Shown piece after piece: positions 25,193-33,624 of a stretch of 64,000 bases of DNA (position 1 is the stretch's first letter; every line of letters starts with the position of its first letter). This DNA comes from Thalassospira xianhensis MCCC 1A02616 (GTDB lineage: Bacteria; Pseudomonadota; Alphaproteobacteria; Rhodospirillales; Thalassospiraceae), in assembly GCF_003326475.1 (NCBI RefSeq), contig NZ_JPWA01000014.1, positions 1 to 64,000 on the forward strand, given 5' to 3'. The notes below the pieces were generated by a model that saw only the letters and a list, made by a program, of their open reading frames with translations, had not been told where the DNA came from and searched no databases. Made by a program: the position numbers and the translations under genes.

Positions 25193-25726
25193 ATGGATAG
25201 GCGGAATACCCAAGGTCCCCTGCCCGTACTTGATAGCGCGCTGGGGGATCGCATTCGCCAGGTCGTTGAACTGTTTGATCGAAAAAAGGATGCTGCCCGG
25301 ATCGCGGGCATCATCCCCGAACAGTTAAACAGATGGTGCCAGGCACAATCCGAACCCCGTTTTGTCGGGATTGCACGCCTTGCCATTTCCAAAGGCATTC
25401 GCATGGAATGGATTGCAACAGGCGAAGGTCAAAGCACAGCCGGGGCGGAATTGCCTCCTGACGAGCTTGAAACAGCATCATCGCCAAGCTGTGCCGATCC
25501 GGTCGAACGCGAAGTACTTATGGCCATTATCAGCGGATTTCTGGCTGCCGAAGGCATCTCGAACAGTCCGCAAATCGCCCATGACATCATCACGGCCTAT
25601 GACCAGATTGTCGGCGACCTCGAAAATAATCGAGATAACAGCAAAATGGCGACCGTCCTGTCTCAGGCTATCTCCATCATTCTTGGACGGCAGCAGCAAC
25701 GTCTTGCAGGCGACACCAAGAATTGA
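25193..25726 (+). CDS. CI-like helix-turn-helix regulator
   Basis: DNA-binding protein of 177 aa. Residues about 18-75 (LGDRIRQVVELFDRKKDAARIAGIIPEQLNRWCQ ... ISKGIRMEWIATGEG) resemble the HTH domain of phage CI-type repressors, in which the 'ISxxSGVSxxWLxxG' element follows the helices. The C-terminal 100 residues are helical and acidic. They carry no LexA-like peptidase motif, so RecA-triggered cleavage is unlikely. It lies between two related orphan binding-protein genes, both on the other strand, suggesting local control. No phage genes are nearby. Confidence 0.7.
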   Translation: MDRRNTQGPLPVLDSALGDRIRQVVELFDRKKDAARIAGIIPEQLNRWCQAQSEPRFVGIARLAISKGIRMEWIATGEGQSTAGAELPPDELETASSPSCADPVEREVLMAIISGFLAAEGISNSPQIAHDIITAYDQIVGDLENNRDNSKMATVLSQAISIILGRQQQRLAGDTKN

Positions 25727-25769
25727 TTGGCGCGATGACCGGTTTAAGTGACCGTTTTAATCGGGCCTT

Positions 25770-26627
25770 TCATTGTCCCGGTGCAAGGCTTCCGGAAAAA
25801 GGTGTGGTCTGATCTGAGACCGCACCATATTGCGCCATGATTCTGGCAAACTGGCCATTCGCGACGACAGCATCCAGTGCAGATTGCCAGATTGTAACCA
25901 CTCTTTGATCGGTATCACGGGAAAATGCCAGATAGAGGCCGCTTGAACCGAACGAATAAACCCGATGGATCAGACTGGGAGCGATACCGGTATCGGCAAG
26001 CTGGCGGTGCAATTCAATATCCGATGAAACCAGCAGATCAATTCGCCCCGCGGCAAGCATCTGTAACCCGACTTCCGGATTGTGCAACGGTTCCAGATTG
26101 ACCATGCCATACTGACGAAGGGCGATTTCGTCTGCCCCTCCGGCTTGCACACCAATCGCCGGCACATTGCGGATATCGTTAAGCGATCTCACCGGGTCGG
26201 GATGATCGGCAAATTCATAAATACCCGCCTCGATTTCGACAATCGGGCCGACCCATTGGTAAAGGTCTTCGCGCTGCGATGTCCGGGTCATGGAAAAGGC
26301 CGCAACATCCGGGTCAGATTCAAGACGCAGTATTACCCGTTTCCAAGGCATTGACTGGATCGGCTTGTGATAACCAAGGTGGGCTGCCATCGCACGGACA
26401 ACCTCACCGCCAGCTCCCAGAATTTGGCCGTTTTCAGTATAATTGAAAGGTGGATACTCTTCGGTCAGAAGAGTAATGGAAAGTGCGTCGGCTATTGCAC
26501 CGGGGGCCTTTAAATCATCTTGATCGGCACGCGCTGTTTCCGGCAATACAGCCCAAAAAGGCACCAATATCAAAGCAGCCAGCCGCAGCTTTCCAAACAC
26601 CAATCCGTAGAATGAAACACGGTGCAA
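25770..26627 (-). CDS. Orphan periplasmic solute-binding protein (SBP family 3)
   Basis: Periplasmic binding protein of 285 aa, clearly related to the one at 23838-24716. Shared landmarks are YPPFNYTENGQILGAGGEVVRAMA, MPWKRVILRLE, FSMTRTSQREDLYQWVGPI and IGVQAGGADE. The signal peptide ends about PETARA-DQ. No transporter partner adjoins it. The frame opens at a TTG (26627); a GTG at 26600 with GGA upstream would give a cleaner signal peptide and may be the true start. It converges on the HTH regulator with 43 bases between stops. Confidence 0.8.
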   Translation of the reverse strand: MHRVSFYGLVFGKLRLAALILVPFWAVLPETARADQDDLKAPGAIADALSITLLTEEYPPFNYTENGQILGAGGEVVRAMAAHLGYHKPIQSMPWKRVILRLESDPDVAAFSMTRTSQREDLYQWVGPIVEIEAGIYEFADHPDPVRSLNDIRNVPAIGVQAGGADEIALRQYGMVNLEPLHNPEVGLQMLAAGRIDLLVSSDIELHRQLADTGIAPSLIHRVYSFGSSGLYLAFSRDTDQRVVTIWQSALDAVVANGQFARIMAQYGAVSDQTTPFSGSLAPGQ

Positions 26628-26721
26628 AATTTCGCCGCCCTATCGCATCAAACCTATACCTTCGAACATATAATCATGCCAACGGATAATACAATGCGAC
26701 GAAGATCATCAGGTAGCAGGC

Positions 26722-28518
26722 CTACTCCAAAACGGGCAATGCAACATCATCGATCATAAGCTGCACACCTTCGCGCCCCTGCCAGCTATCGCGCCGCAAA
26801 TGCCCAAGGATATGCAGGGGACGCCCACCGTGCTTCAGAAGGGTCTGGCCCATATCATTATCAAGGCAACGGAATGCGATGGCCTTGAGCCGCCCCTTGC
26901 CGTTGCTTCCCGATAAAATGCAGCGCACGTGATCAGCGCCCACCACGTCGGCCTTGACCACCCGGCATTCCGGGAAAACAAAGCGCGGCTCGGCATTGCC
27001 AGCTCCAAACGGACCAAGTTTTTCAAGGGCCTCGATCAGATCAACAGTTGCCCCCATCGCATGCAGGCCACCATCAACCGTCATGGTCGGGCGAATATCA
27101 TTTTCAGCGATGATTTTGGCAAACCGGGTTTCAAGAAATTCTTCGAATGCCGGGCGTTTTTCCGGATCAAGGGTGAAACCTGCTGCCATACCATGCCCGC
27201 CACCATTGATCAGAAGACCCGCCTGACGTGCGGCAATGATCGCGGCCCCAAGGTCAATCCCGCGTACCGAACGCGCCGATCCCTTGAACACGCCATCAAC
27301 CATGCCCATCACAAGGGCGGGCACATGGTAACGATCCTTCAAACGGCTGGCGACGATGCCGATCACTCCGGGGTGCCAGTCCTCCCCACCGACCAGAACC
27401 ATCGCACCGACCTTTGACTGGCTTTCGACCGCGCTGATCGCCTGATCAAGCACGATATCCTCGATCGCCTTGCGTTCACGATTATATTCGTCAAGCTTGC
27501 GCGCGATATCAAGCGCCTGCGCGGGATCATCACCCGAAAGCAATGTGGTCCCCAGGAAAGATTCCCCGACACGCCCACCAGCATTCACCCGCGGCCCCAG
27601 CATGAAGCCAAGATGATAGGCACTGGGAGTTTCATTGACCCCGGCAATATCGGCCAATGCAGCCATACCGATATTGTGGCGATGGCGCATGATTTTGATG
27701 CCCTGTGTCACGAAAGCACGGTTGAGTCCGCGCAACGGCACCACATCACAGACAGTGCCAAGTGCCACAAGATCAAGCCAGTTGCGCAAATCTGGCGGGC
27801 GGATGCCCGACTGTTCCAGCCAGCCGCGCAACCGCAATTCGCGCAGGATCGCAACGGATAGCAAAAAGGCAACACCGGCAGCACACAAATGCCCAAGGCC
27901 GCTTTCATCATCGAGGCGGTTCGGGTTCACGACAGCAACGGCAGGTGGTAATTCCGGCTCCGCAGCATGATGATCGACAACGATTATTTCGATCCCGGCT
28001 TCCTTGGCGTCGGTCAGTGGCGCATAGGCTGTTACCCCGCAATCGACCGTCAGGATCAGATTGGCACCGCGACGCTGCAAATCCAGCAAAGCCGGACTGT
28101 TGGGGCCATACCCTTCCTTTTGGCGGTCCGGGATATGAACCACCACATCGCGCCCAAGGGCCGCGAAAAGGCGTTTTAACAACGCGGTGCTGGTCGCACC
28201 ATCAACGTCGTAATCACCAAAAACAGCAATATTTTCGCCCTTGATGACCGCGTCAGCAATTCGCGCAGCGGCTTTGTCCATATCCTTTAAGGTCGATGGA
28301 TCGGGCATCAGATCGCGCAGGGTCGGGTTCAGGAAACTTTCGGCATCATCGAGCCCGATATCGCGGGCCGCCATCACCCGCCCGACAACTTCGGGAACGC
28401 CAAAACGCTGGGCAATGGTGATTGCCAGCCTGTCGTCCAGATTGCGTTCACGCCACCATTTACCGGTAACGGATCGCTCTATCCCCAAAAATGTCTTTTC
28501 TTGCGCATGATCTGTCAT
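26722..28518 (-). CDS. recJ: Single-stranded-DNA-specific exonuclease RecJ
   Basis: 5'-3' exonuclease of recombination and mismatch repair, about 598 aa, typical for RecJ. DHH-family motifs are complete: NIAVFGDYDVDGATSTALL (motif I), LTVDCGVTA, and IVVDHHAAEPELP (motif III, DHH). The DHHA1 domain follows with SARSVRGIDLGAAI and LINGGGHGMAAGFTL, then the OB-fold region. ATG 28518 is used; the frame starts at a TTG two codons earlier. It is a single gene. Downstream on the same strand lies an orphan binding protein. Confidence 0.95.
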   Translation of the reverse strand: MTDHAQEKTFLGIERSVTGKWWRERNLDDRLAITIAQRFGVPEVVGRVMAARDIGLDDAESFLNPTLRDLMPDPSTLKDMDKAAARIADAVIKGENIAVFGDYDVDGATSTALLKRLFAALGRDVVVHIPDRQKEGYGPNSPALLDLQRRGANLILTVDCGVTAYAPLTDAKEAGIEIIVVDHHAAEPELPPAVAVVNPNRLDDESGLGHLCAAGVAFLLSVAILRELRLRGWLEQSGIRPPDLRNWLDLVALGTVCDVVPLRGLNRAFVTQGIKIMRHRHNIGMAALADIAGVNETPSAYHLGFMLGPRVNAGGRVGESFLGTTLLSGDDPAQALDIARKLDEYNRERKAIEDIVLDQAISAVESQSKVGAMVLVGGEDWHPGVIGIVASRLKDRYHVPALVMGMVDGVFKGSARSVRGIDLGAAIIAARQAGLLINGGGHGMAAGFTLDPEKRPAFEEFLETRFAKIIAENDIRPTMTVDGGLHAMGATVDLIEALEKLGPFGAGNAEPRFVFPECRVVKADVVGADHVRCILSGSNGKGRLKAIAFRCLDNDMGQTLLKHGGRPLHILGHLRRDSWQGREGVQLMIDDVALPVLE

Positions 28519-28601
28519 GCCCAATGAAATAGCGTAATCCGGGGCGCGCTTAAACCGGATATTTTGCTTTGATGCAAAGCAAATCGAATTCCCCTTCCAC
28601 G

Positions 28602-29138
28602 TCAGCCCCGCGGATTATCCCGGCACCAACGCAAAACATTTTCGGCATCCTCGGCCGGGGCATCAACCGGATAGAAAACTTTGCTGATACGTCCGTCATC
28701 AATGATCATGGTCAGGCGTTTAAACAAACGCATATCATCAGCAACGAAATCCGGCATCGCCATCGATTCCTTGAACCGGTGATCGGCATCGGACAAAAGC
28801 GCAAATGGCAGATGAAGCCTTTCTGCCGCTTCCTTTTGATAGTCCGTGGTCTGGCTGGAAAGCCCGAAAAGATGATCCACCCCGACAGCCGACAGTTCCT
28901 TGGCATGGTCACGGAACGAACAGGATTGCGGCGTACATCCTTTGGCACCGGGGATTTCATCCCAACCCGCTGGGGATGGTTTGTCAGGTTCGGCCGTGCG
29001 GGGATACGCATAAACTACCGTGCGCCCGCTCAGGGTCGCAAGATCAACCGGCTGATCATTGGTTGCCACCAACGCAAAAGAAGGCAGGATTTGCCCCGTC
29101 AGCCGTTCAACAATATGCGCATCACTTTCCGAACTCAT
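28602..29138 (-). CDS. Peroxiredoxin, BCP/PrxQ type
   Basis: Thiol peroxidase of 178 aa, cytoplasmic. The reactive region reads GAKGCTPQSCSFRDHAKEL. In BCP proteins the peroxidatic Cys sits in PxxxTPGCTxExxxF, and here two Cys five residues apart (about 67 and 72) occupy the site. TVVYAYPRTAEP and LPFALLSDADHRFKESMAM support the thioredoxin fold. It would reduce peroxides using thioredoxin. It lies 83 bases upstream of recJ on the same strand, possibly co-transcribed. Confidence 0.85.
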   Translation of the reverse strand: MSSESDAHIVERLTGQILPSFALVATNDQPVDLATLSGRTVVYAYPRTAEPDKPSPAGWDEIPGAKGCTPQSCSFRDHAKELSAVGVDHLFGLSSQTTDYQKEAAERLHLPFALLSDADHRFKESMAMPDFVADDMRLFKRLTMIIDDGRISKVFYPVDAPAEDAENVLRWCRDNPRG

Positions 29139-29340
29139 TGATCATCCCCCTGAAACAGGTCGCCGGACTTTATAGGTCGGACAATATCCAACCCTTCATC
29201 TTCTGAAGATAGGCATGATCAATCCGCGACAAAAGAAGCGACGATTTCGCATTGTGAAAAACATGCGCCTGCCCGCAATCTCTTGCATACACGCCAAAGC
29301 TGTGCAGACTGCCGGGATAAACAAAAAACGGGTACGCGCA

Positions 29341-29658
29341 ATGAATCATAGAAAAGGATTGCGGATCGGACTGACCGTCCTTTCCATTCTGGGTGCACTG
29401 ATGGCAGCCCCGCTTGTCATGTTTTCGCCGATGATATTCGATGCACCGGGATCGGACGAAAATAACCTGACCTGGTTTCTGTTTTTTGCCGTTCTTGCAT
29501 TTCCGGTACTGTGCCTGATGGGCGGCATCCTGCCATGGATTTTAAAAAATCACCCGAAATCGCTTTGGCTTTACGGGCTTGGCGTGATCGGGTTTGTCCT
29601 GATCACGGTCGCCGTCATCCTGCTTGAAACCCAATGCCAGGGCAGTTTCAGTTGCTAG
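29341..29658 (+). CDS. Small membrane protein, three predicted TM segments
   Basis: Unrecognised protein of about 105 aa. After a short basic start (MNHRKGLRIG) there are three hydrophobic segments at about 8-28, 41-60 and 72-92, then a short C-terminus with two Cys (TQCQGSFSC). The frame extends back to 29215, but those 42 residues are basic and non-membrane-like, so the ATG at 29341 is preferred. The upstream ribosome site is weak. The function is unknown. It ends 13 bases before the convergent Hsp70 gene. Confidence 0.6.
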   Translation: MNHRKGLRIGLTVLSILGALMAAPLVMFSPMIFDAPGSDENNLTWFLFFAVLAFPVLCLMGGILPWILKNHPKSLWLYGLGVIGFVLITVAVILLETQCQGSFSC

Positions 29659-29671
29659 AACGCAAGACTGA

Positions 29672-30964
29672 TCAAACAATGCCCTCATCGGCTGCAATCA
29701 ATGCCAGACCGTGCGCAACCGACAGGAACGGCTGGCCGATTTCGACCCGTTCCTTGCCAAAACCCTCTTCAAACAGGCGACGCACGGCCGGGACATAAGA
29801 AGTACCGCCGGTCATGAAAACGCGCGAAACCTCGTGTGGCTGAATGCCTGCCTGCTCAAGGCAAAGCTTTGCAGCCTTTTCAATATCGGCAATATCGGGC
29901 GCAATCGCGGCTTCAAAATCGGCACGTGTCAGACGTTCCTCGATCTCGACCCCGGCATGGTTGAATTGCAGGATCGTGCTTTCCGCACTTGAAAGTTCCG
30001 CCTTGGCTTTTGACACCGCCTGATACAGATGGAAGCCGAGTTCTTCTTCGATGATCGTTACCAGATCTTCGATATCGTCGGGCTGTTCGGCGGTCCGGAT
30101 CAGGCTTCTGATTTCGTTGATCACCTTGGGCTGGCGCATCATCGAAAGATAATGCCAGCGCGAAAACGCGGTGTAATACTGGCGTGGCACCGGAAGCGCG
30201 GCCCCCATCGTACGATATTCGCTGCCAAAGCCAAGACGCGGCCAGATGGCTTTCTGGATGATGCGGTAATCAAAACTGTCGCCCGCAATGCCAAGACCGG
30301 TATGCGAAAGCGCCTTGACCCCGCGAATACCCATGCCCGGTGTAAAGCGGATAACCGAAAAGTCACTGGTACCACCGCCAAAGTCGGCGACCAGAACGGT
30401 TTCGGGCTTATCAAGCTGCCGACCGTAATAATAGCTCGCCGCCAAGGGTTCGAACACCATTGCCTCGACCTCGAACCCGGCCTGCTCATAGGCCGCACGT
30501 AGTCGCATTTCGGCATAATCGTTATCGGGATTTGTTCCGGCAAACGCAACCGGACGCCCGGAAATCACCCGATATCCAAGGCCCCCAAGGCTGTATTGCG
30601 CGTGATGATGTATCTGGGTCAGGAACGTCGCGATCAGGTCTTCGATCGTATAGACATTGCCGAAAATTTCGGTGCCTTCGAAATCCTTGGATGCCAGATA
30701 GGATTTGATCGACTGGATCAGTCGGCAATCCTGACTTTCCTTCAGATATTCGGCCATGGCAAACGGCCCGGAACAGCTTTGCAGACTGATCGGCGCACCC
30801 GGTGCGGTCAGTTTCTGTTCTTCCCAGAAATATAGGATGGTTCGATAGGTATCAAAACTGTTCTGACCAACCTCGAACGTTGCCGATTGCACATTGCCGT
30901 TGCTATCGGCAACGGCCAGTACCGAGTTGGTCGTACCAAAATCAAGGGCGATAATCTCGGACAT
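29672..30964 (-). CDS. Hsp70-family protein, YegD-like
   Basis: Actin-fold ATPase of about 430 aa, related to E. coli YegD rather than DnaK. It has the nucleotide-binding domain but no substrate-binding lid. Phosphate 1 motif IALDFGTTNSVLAVAD lies at residues 4-19, phosphate 2 VLVADFGGGTSDFSVI near 193-208 and the adenosine motif VFMTGGTSYVPAVRRLF near the end. ATG 30964 begins the typical N-terminus; the open frame upstream to 31084 is not family-like. The client is unknown. It lies 134 bases downstream of glpX on the same strand. Confidence 0.88.
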   Translation of the reverse strand: MSEIIALDFGTTNSVLAVADSNGNVQSATFEVGQNSFDTYRTILYFWEEQKLTAPGAPISLQSCSGPFAMAEYLKESQDCRLIQSIKSYLASKDFEGTEIFGNVYTIEDLIATFLTQIHHHAQYSLGGLGYRVISGRPVAFAGTNPDNDYAEMRLRAAYEQAGFEVEAMVFEPLAASYYYGRQLDKPETVLVADFGGGTSDFSVIRFTPGMGIRGVKALSHTGLGIAGDSFDYRIIQKAIWPRLGFGSEYRTMGAALPVPRQYYTAFSRWHYLSMMRQPKVINEIRSLIRTAEQPDDIEDLVTIIEEELGFHLYQAVSKAKAELSSAESTILQFNHAGVEIEERLTRADFEAAIAPDIADIEKAAKLCLEQAGIQPHEVSRVFMTGGTSYVPAVRRLFEEGFGKERVEIGQPFLSVAHGLALIAADEGIV

Positions 30965-31098
30965 TTGTCGGCTCCGGCAAAGGCATTTCATTTTCAAGGG
31001 GGCGGAGGATGTAACCCGGACAGCCCCAGCCCGCAAGCAATAAACGAAAAAAGGGAGCGCAAAGGCACTCCCCCGTTTTCGCAATCCGCCAAAGCGGA

Positions 31099-32058
31099 TT
31101 ATTTGTACCAGATTTTCCGGCTGAAATCGTGAACCGCACGGACATAGCGCACCGTACCCGACTGCGAACGCATCACGATGCTTTCGGTTTCCGCACCATT
31201 GGCGAAACGACGGACACCGCGAAGCATCGCCCCATCGGTTACACCGGTTGCGGCAAACATCACATTGCCCTTGGCAAGTTCAGTCAGCTTGTATTTGCGG
31301 GTCAGATCTTCGATGCCCCATTTCTTGGCGCGCGCGATTTCGTCATCGTTACGGAAAACAAGACGCCCCTGGAACTGGCCACCAATGCACCGAAGGGCAG
31401 CAGCCGCAAGAACGCCTTCGGGCGCGCCACCGGTCCCCATGTAAAGATCGATACCCGACGTTTTCTGCGAGGTCGCGATAACACCGGCAACGTCACCATC
31501 ACCGATCAGCATGATACGCGCACCGGCTTCGCGGGTTTTCGCAATGATTTCCTGATGGCGGGGACGATCAAGGATGCAGACCACCAGATCAGAAACATCG
31601 CAGCCCTTTGCCGAGGCAAGGCTTTTCAGGTTTTCGGCCGGGCTGGCATCAAGGTCGACAACATCGTCGGGCAGACCACCGCCAACGGCAATTTTATCCA
31701 TGTAGGTGTCCGGTGCGTTCAGGAACCCACCCTTTTCAGCCATGGCAACAACGGCCAACGAGTTCGGACCACCGGTCGCACAAATGGTTGTGCCTTCAAG
31801 CGGATCAAGCGCGATGTCGATTTCCGGGCCTTCGCCCGAACCGACTTCTTCGCCAATGAACAACATCGGTGCTTCGTCGCGTTCGCCTTCGCCGATCACG
31901 ACGGTACCACGAATGTCCATGCTGTTCAGTGCATTGCGCATTGCGTCCACGGCGGCCTGATCGGCGGCCTTTTCATCACCGCGCCCCATAAGCCCGGAGC
32001 AGGCAAGTGCCGCGGCCTCGGTAACACGAACGGTTTCAAGCGCGAGATTTCGATCCAT
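31099..32058 (-). CDS. glpX: Fructose-1,6-bisphosphatase class II
   Basis: Gluconeogenic phosphatase converting fructose-1,6-bisphosphate to fructose-6-phosphate, 319 aa, normal GlpX length. Metal and substrate motifs are present: VIGEGERDEAPMLFIGE, DIALDPLEGTTICATG, the glycine-rich MDKIAVGGGL and IGDGDVAGVI. It lies downstream of hom with a 137-base gap containing a hairpin. The hom-glpX arrangement recurs in alphaproteobacteria, and co-transcription is likely. A weak hairpin AATCCGC/GCGGATT (31083-31100) overlaps its stop codon. Confidence 0.95.
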   Translation of the reverse strand: MDRNLALETVRVTEAAALACSGLMGRGDEKAADQAAVDAMRNALNSMDIRGTVVIGEGERDEAPMLFIGEEVGSGEGPEIDIALDPLEGTTICATGGPNSLAVVAMAEKGGFLNAPDTYMDKIAVGGGLPDDVVDLDASPAENLKSLASAKGCDVSDLVVCILDRPRHQEIIAKTREAGARIMLIGDGDVAGVIATSQKTSGIDLYMGTGGAPEGVLAAAALRCIGGQFQGRLVFRNDDEIARAKKWGIEDLTRKYKLTELAKGNVMFAATGVTDGAMLRGVRRFANGAETESIVMRSQSGTVRYVRAVHDFSRKIWYK

Positions 32059-32145
32059 AACTTCATCCTCGTCGTTAACGCGGGGTCTGGGGGCCCCGTC
32101 TCTTTGTTTCCCGGCGCGTCCCGTTTGGCTCGGGACTTATAATTA

Positions 32146-32173
32146 CGCCTCGCGGTATTATACCTGCGAGGCG
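32146..32173. repeat. Hairpin between hom and glpX
   Basis: CGCCTCGC (32146-32153) pairs with GCGAGGCG (32166-32173), with an inner GGTAT/ATACC stem. On the minus strand no T-run follows, so it is not a standard terminator for hom. It may be an mRNA processing or stability element between the two genes. Confidence 0.5.
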
Positions 32174-32195
32174 CATATGTCTTTTTTTTGTTTTG

Positions 32196-33500
32196 TTACG
32201 AAGTAAATCCTTCGATCCGCATCAGGACCGGCGGCTGCGAATTGCTTTCAAACGCTGAAATATCCGAAAGCGCCCCGGACATCGCCGCTTCGCTGGTTTC
32301 GTGGGTCACGAAGACCACCGGAACAACACCACCCTCGGTCTCGGCCCGCCCGTGCTGGATCATGGAAGCCATCGACACACCATGCTTGGCGAGGGTCGCT
32401 GTGACCTCGGCCATGACACCAGGGCGATCCCAGACCATCAGGCGCAGGTAATAAGGCCCGACATGCTTTTCGAGCGACGCACGCACATTCTTTTTCAGGC
32501 GATCTGCCGGAACACCAAACACCGGTGCATTCCGCCCGGCTGCAATATCAACAAGATCGGCAACCACGGCCGATGCCGTCGGGCGTTCGCCCGCACCGCG
32601 TCCCTGCAGAACAACCGGACCAACATAATCACCTTCAAGCACGACCGCGTTAAACACGCCTTCGACTTTTGATATCTGGGTGCTGCGATCCACCAGAACC
32701 GGCGATACGCGCTGTTCGATGCCTTCCGGAGTCTGCTTGGCAATTGCCAGCAACTTGATGCGATATCCAAGTTCCTCGGCCAGTTGGATATCAAGTGCTG
32801 AAACGCTGCGAATGCCTTCAACCGCAATCGCGTCAAAGTCGACCTCCACCCCGAAGGCAAGGCTGGTCAGAATCGCGAGCTTATGTGCGGCATCAATACC
32901 ATCGACGTCAAAGGTCGGATCGGCTTCGGCATAACCAAGCTTCTGGGCTTCGGCCAGAACATCGGCAAAATCACGCCCCTGTTCGCGCATGGTGGTCAGG
33001 ATATAGTTACATGTTCCGTTCAGGATGCCTGTTACGCGGGATATGGCATTTCCTGCCAACCCTTCGCGAAGCGCCTTGATCACCGGGATACCGCCAGCAA
33101 CGGCCGCTTCATAGGCGATGGTAACATTGTGGGCATCGGCAATGCGCGCCAGTTCGACGCCATGCAGGGCAATCAGCGCCTTGTTCGCGGTGACGACATG
33201 CTTGCCGTTTTCAAGGGCGGCCTTGCAGACGTCATAGGCAATGCCGTCCGAACCGCCGATGGTTTCAACAACCACATCGACATTCTTGTCGGTTGCAAGA
33301 TCACGGGCGTCTTCGTACCAGGTAATGCCTTCGGTCGAAAAACCACGGTCCCGAGTTCGATCGCGCGCCGATACTGCTGTGACAATCATCGGGGAACCGG
33401 AACGGTCCGCCAGATTGTCCCTGTGTTCGCTCAGCAGTTTAACGGTTCCGGCACCGACCGTACCAAGGCCTGCCACACCGATCTTTACGACGTTTTGCAC
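32196..33500 (-). CDS. hom: Homoserine dehydrogenase
   Basis: NAD(P)-dependent enzyme reducing aspartate semialdehyde to homoserine, the branch toward threonine and methionine, 434 aa. The Rossmann motif IGVAGLGTVGAGTVKLL lies at residues 7-23, NGTCNYILTTM near 160, the catalytic GYAEADPTFDVDGIDAAHKLAIL near 190-212, and a C-terminal ACT regulatory domain (YYLRLMVWDRPGVMAEVTATL), implying feedback inhibition by an amino acid. It follows the alaC-type aminotransferase on the same strand, separated by a 26-base palindrome. Confidence 0.95.
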   Translation of the reverse strand: MQNVVKIGVAGLGTVGAGTVKLLSEHRDNLADRSGSPMIVTAVSARDRTRDRGFSTEGITWYEDARDLATDKNVDVVVETIGGSDGIAYDVCKAALENGKHVVTANKALIALHGVELARIADAHNVTIAYEAAVAGGIPVIKALREGLAGNAISRVTGILNGTCNYILTTMREQGRDFADVLAEAQKLGYAEADPTFDVDGIDAAHKLAILTSLAFGVEVDFDAIAVEGIRSVSALDIQLAEELGYRIKLLAIAKQTPEGIEQRVSPVLVDRSTQISKVEGVFNAVVLEGDYVGPVVLQGRGAGERPTASAVVADLVDIAAGRNAPVFGVPADRLKKNVRASLEKHVGPYYLRLMVWDRPGVMAEVTATLAKHGVSMASMIQHGRAETEGGVVPVVFVTHETSEAAMSGALSDISAFESNSQPPVLMRIEGFTS

Positions 33501-33576
33501 GATAACTCCTCATGCCGTGGTTGGATTTGCGCATAGGTGACGGAGTCTTTTACAACATCCGGTGCGCACACAAAAC

Positions 33577-33602
33577 TTCGCCCGGGACATGTCCCGGGCG
33601 AA
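33577..33602 (-). terminator. Perfect 26-base palindrome, probable terminator/attenuating stem
   Basis: TTCGCCCGGGACA (33577-33589) is followed immediately by its exact complement (33590-33602). On the minus strand it is followed by GTTTTGTG. It lies 22 bases after the aminotransferase stop, and hom starts 76 bases beyond it. It could end most transcripts and leave some readthrough into hom. Confidence 0.7.
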
Positions 33603-33624
33603 ACATAGAATGCTTTATCGAATA

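Noticed and set aside
25193..25726. Prophage remnant suggested by a CI-like repressor
   Set aside because: No other phage gene lies nearby and the flanking genes are chromosomal binding proteins.
31129..32142. Plus-strand open frame of 337 codons
   Set aside because: It is the complement of glpX and shows no ribosome site or family feature.
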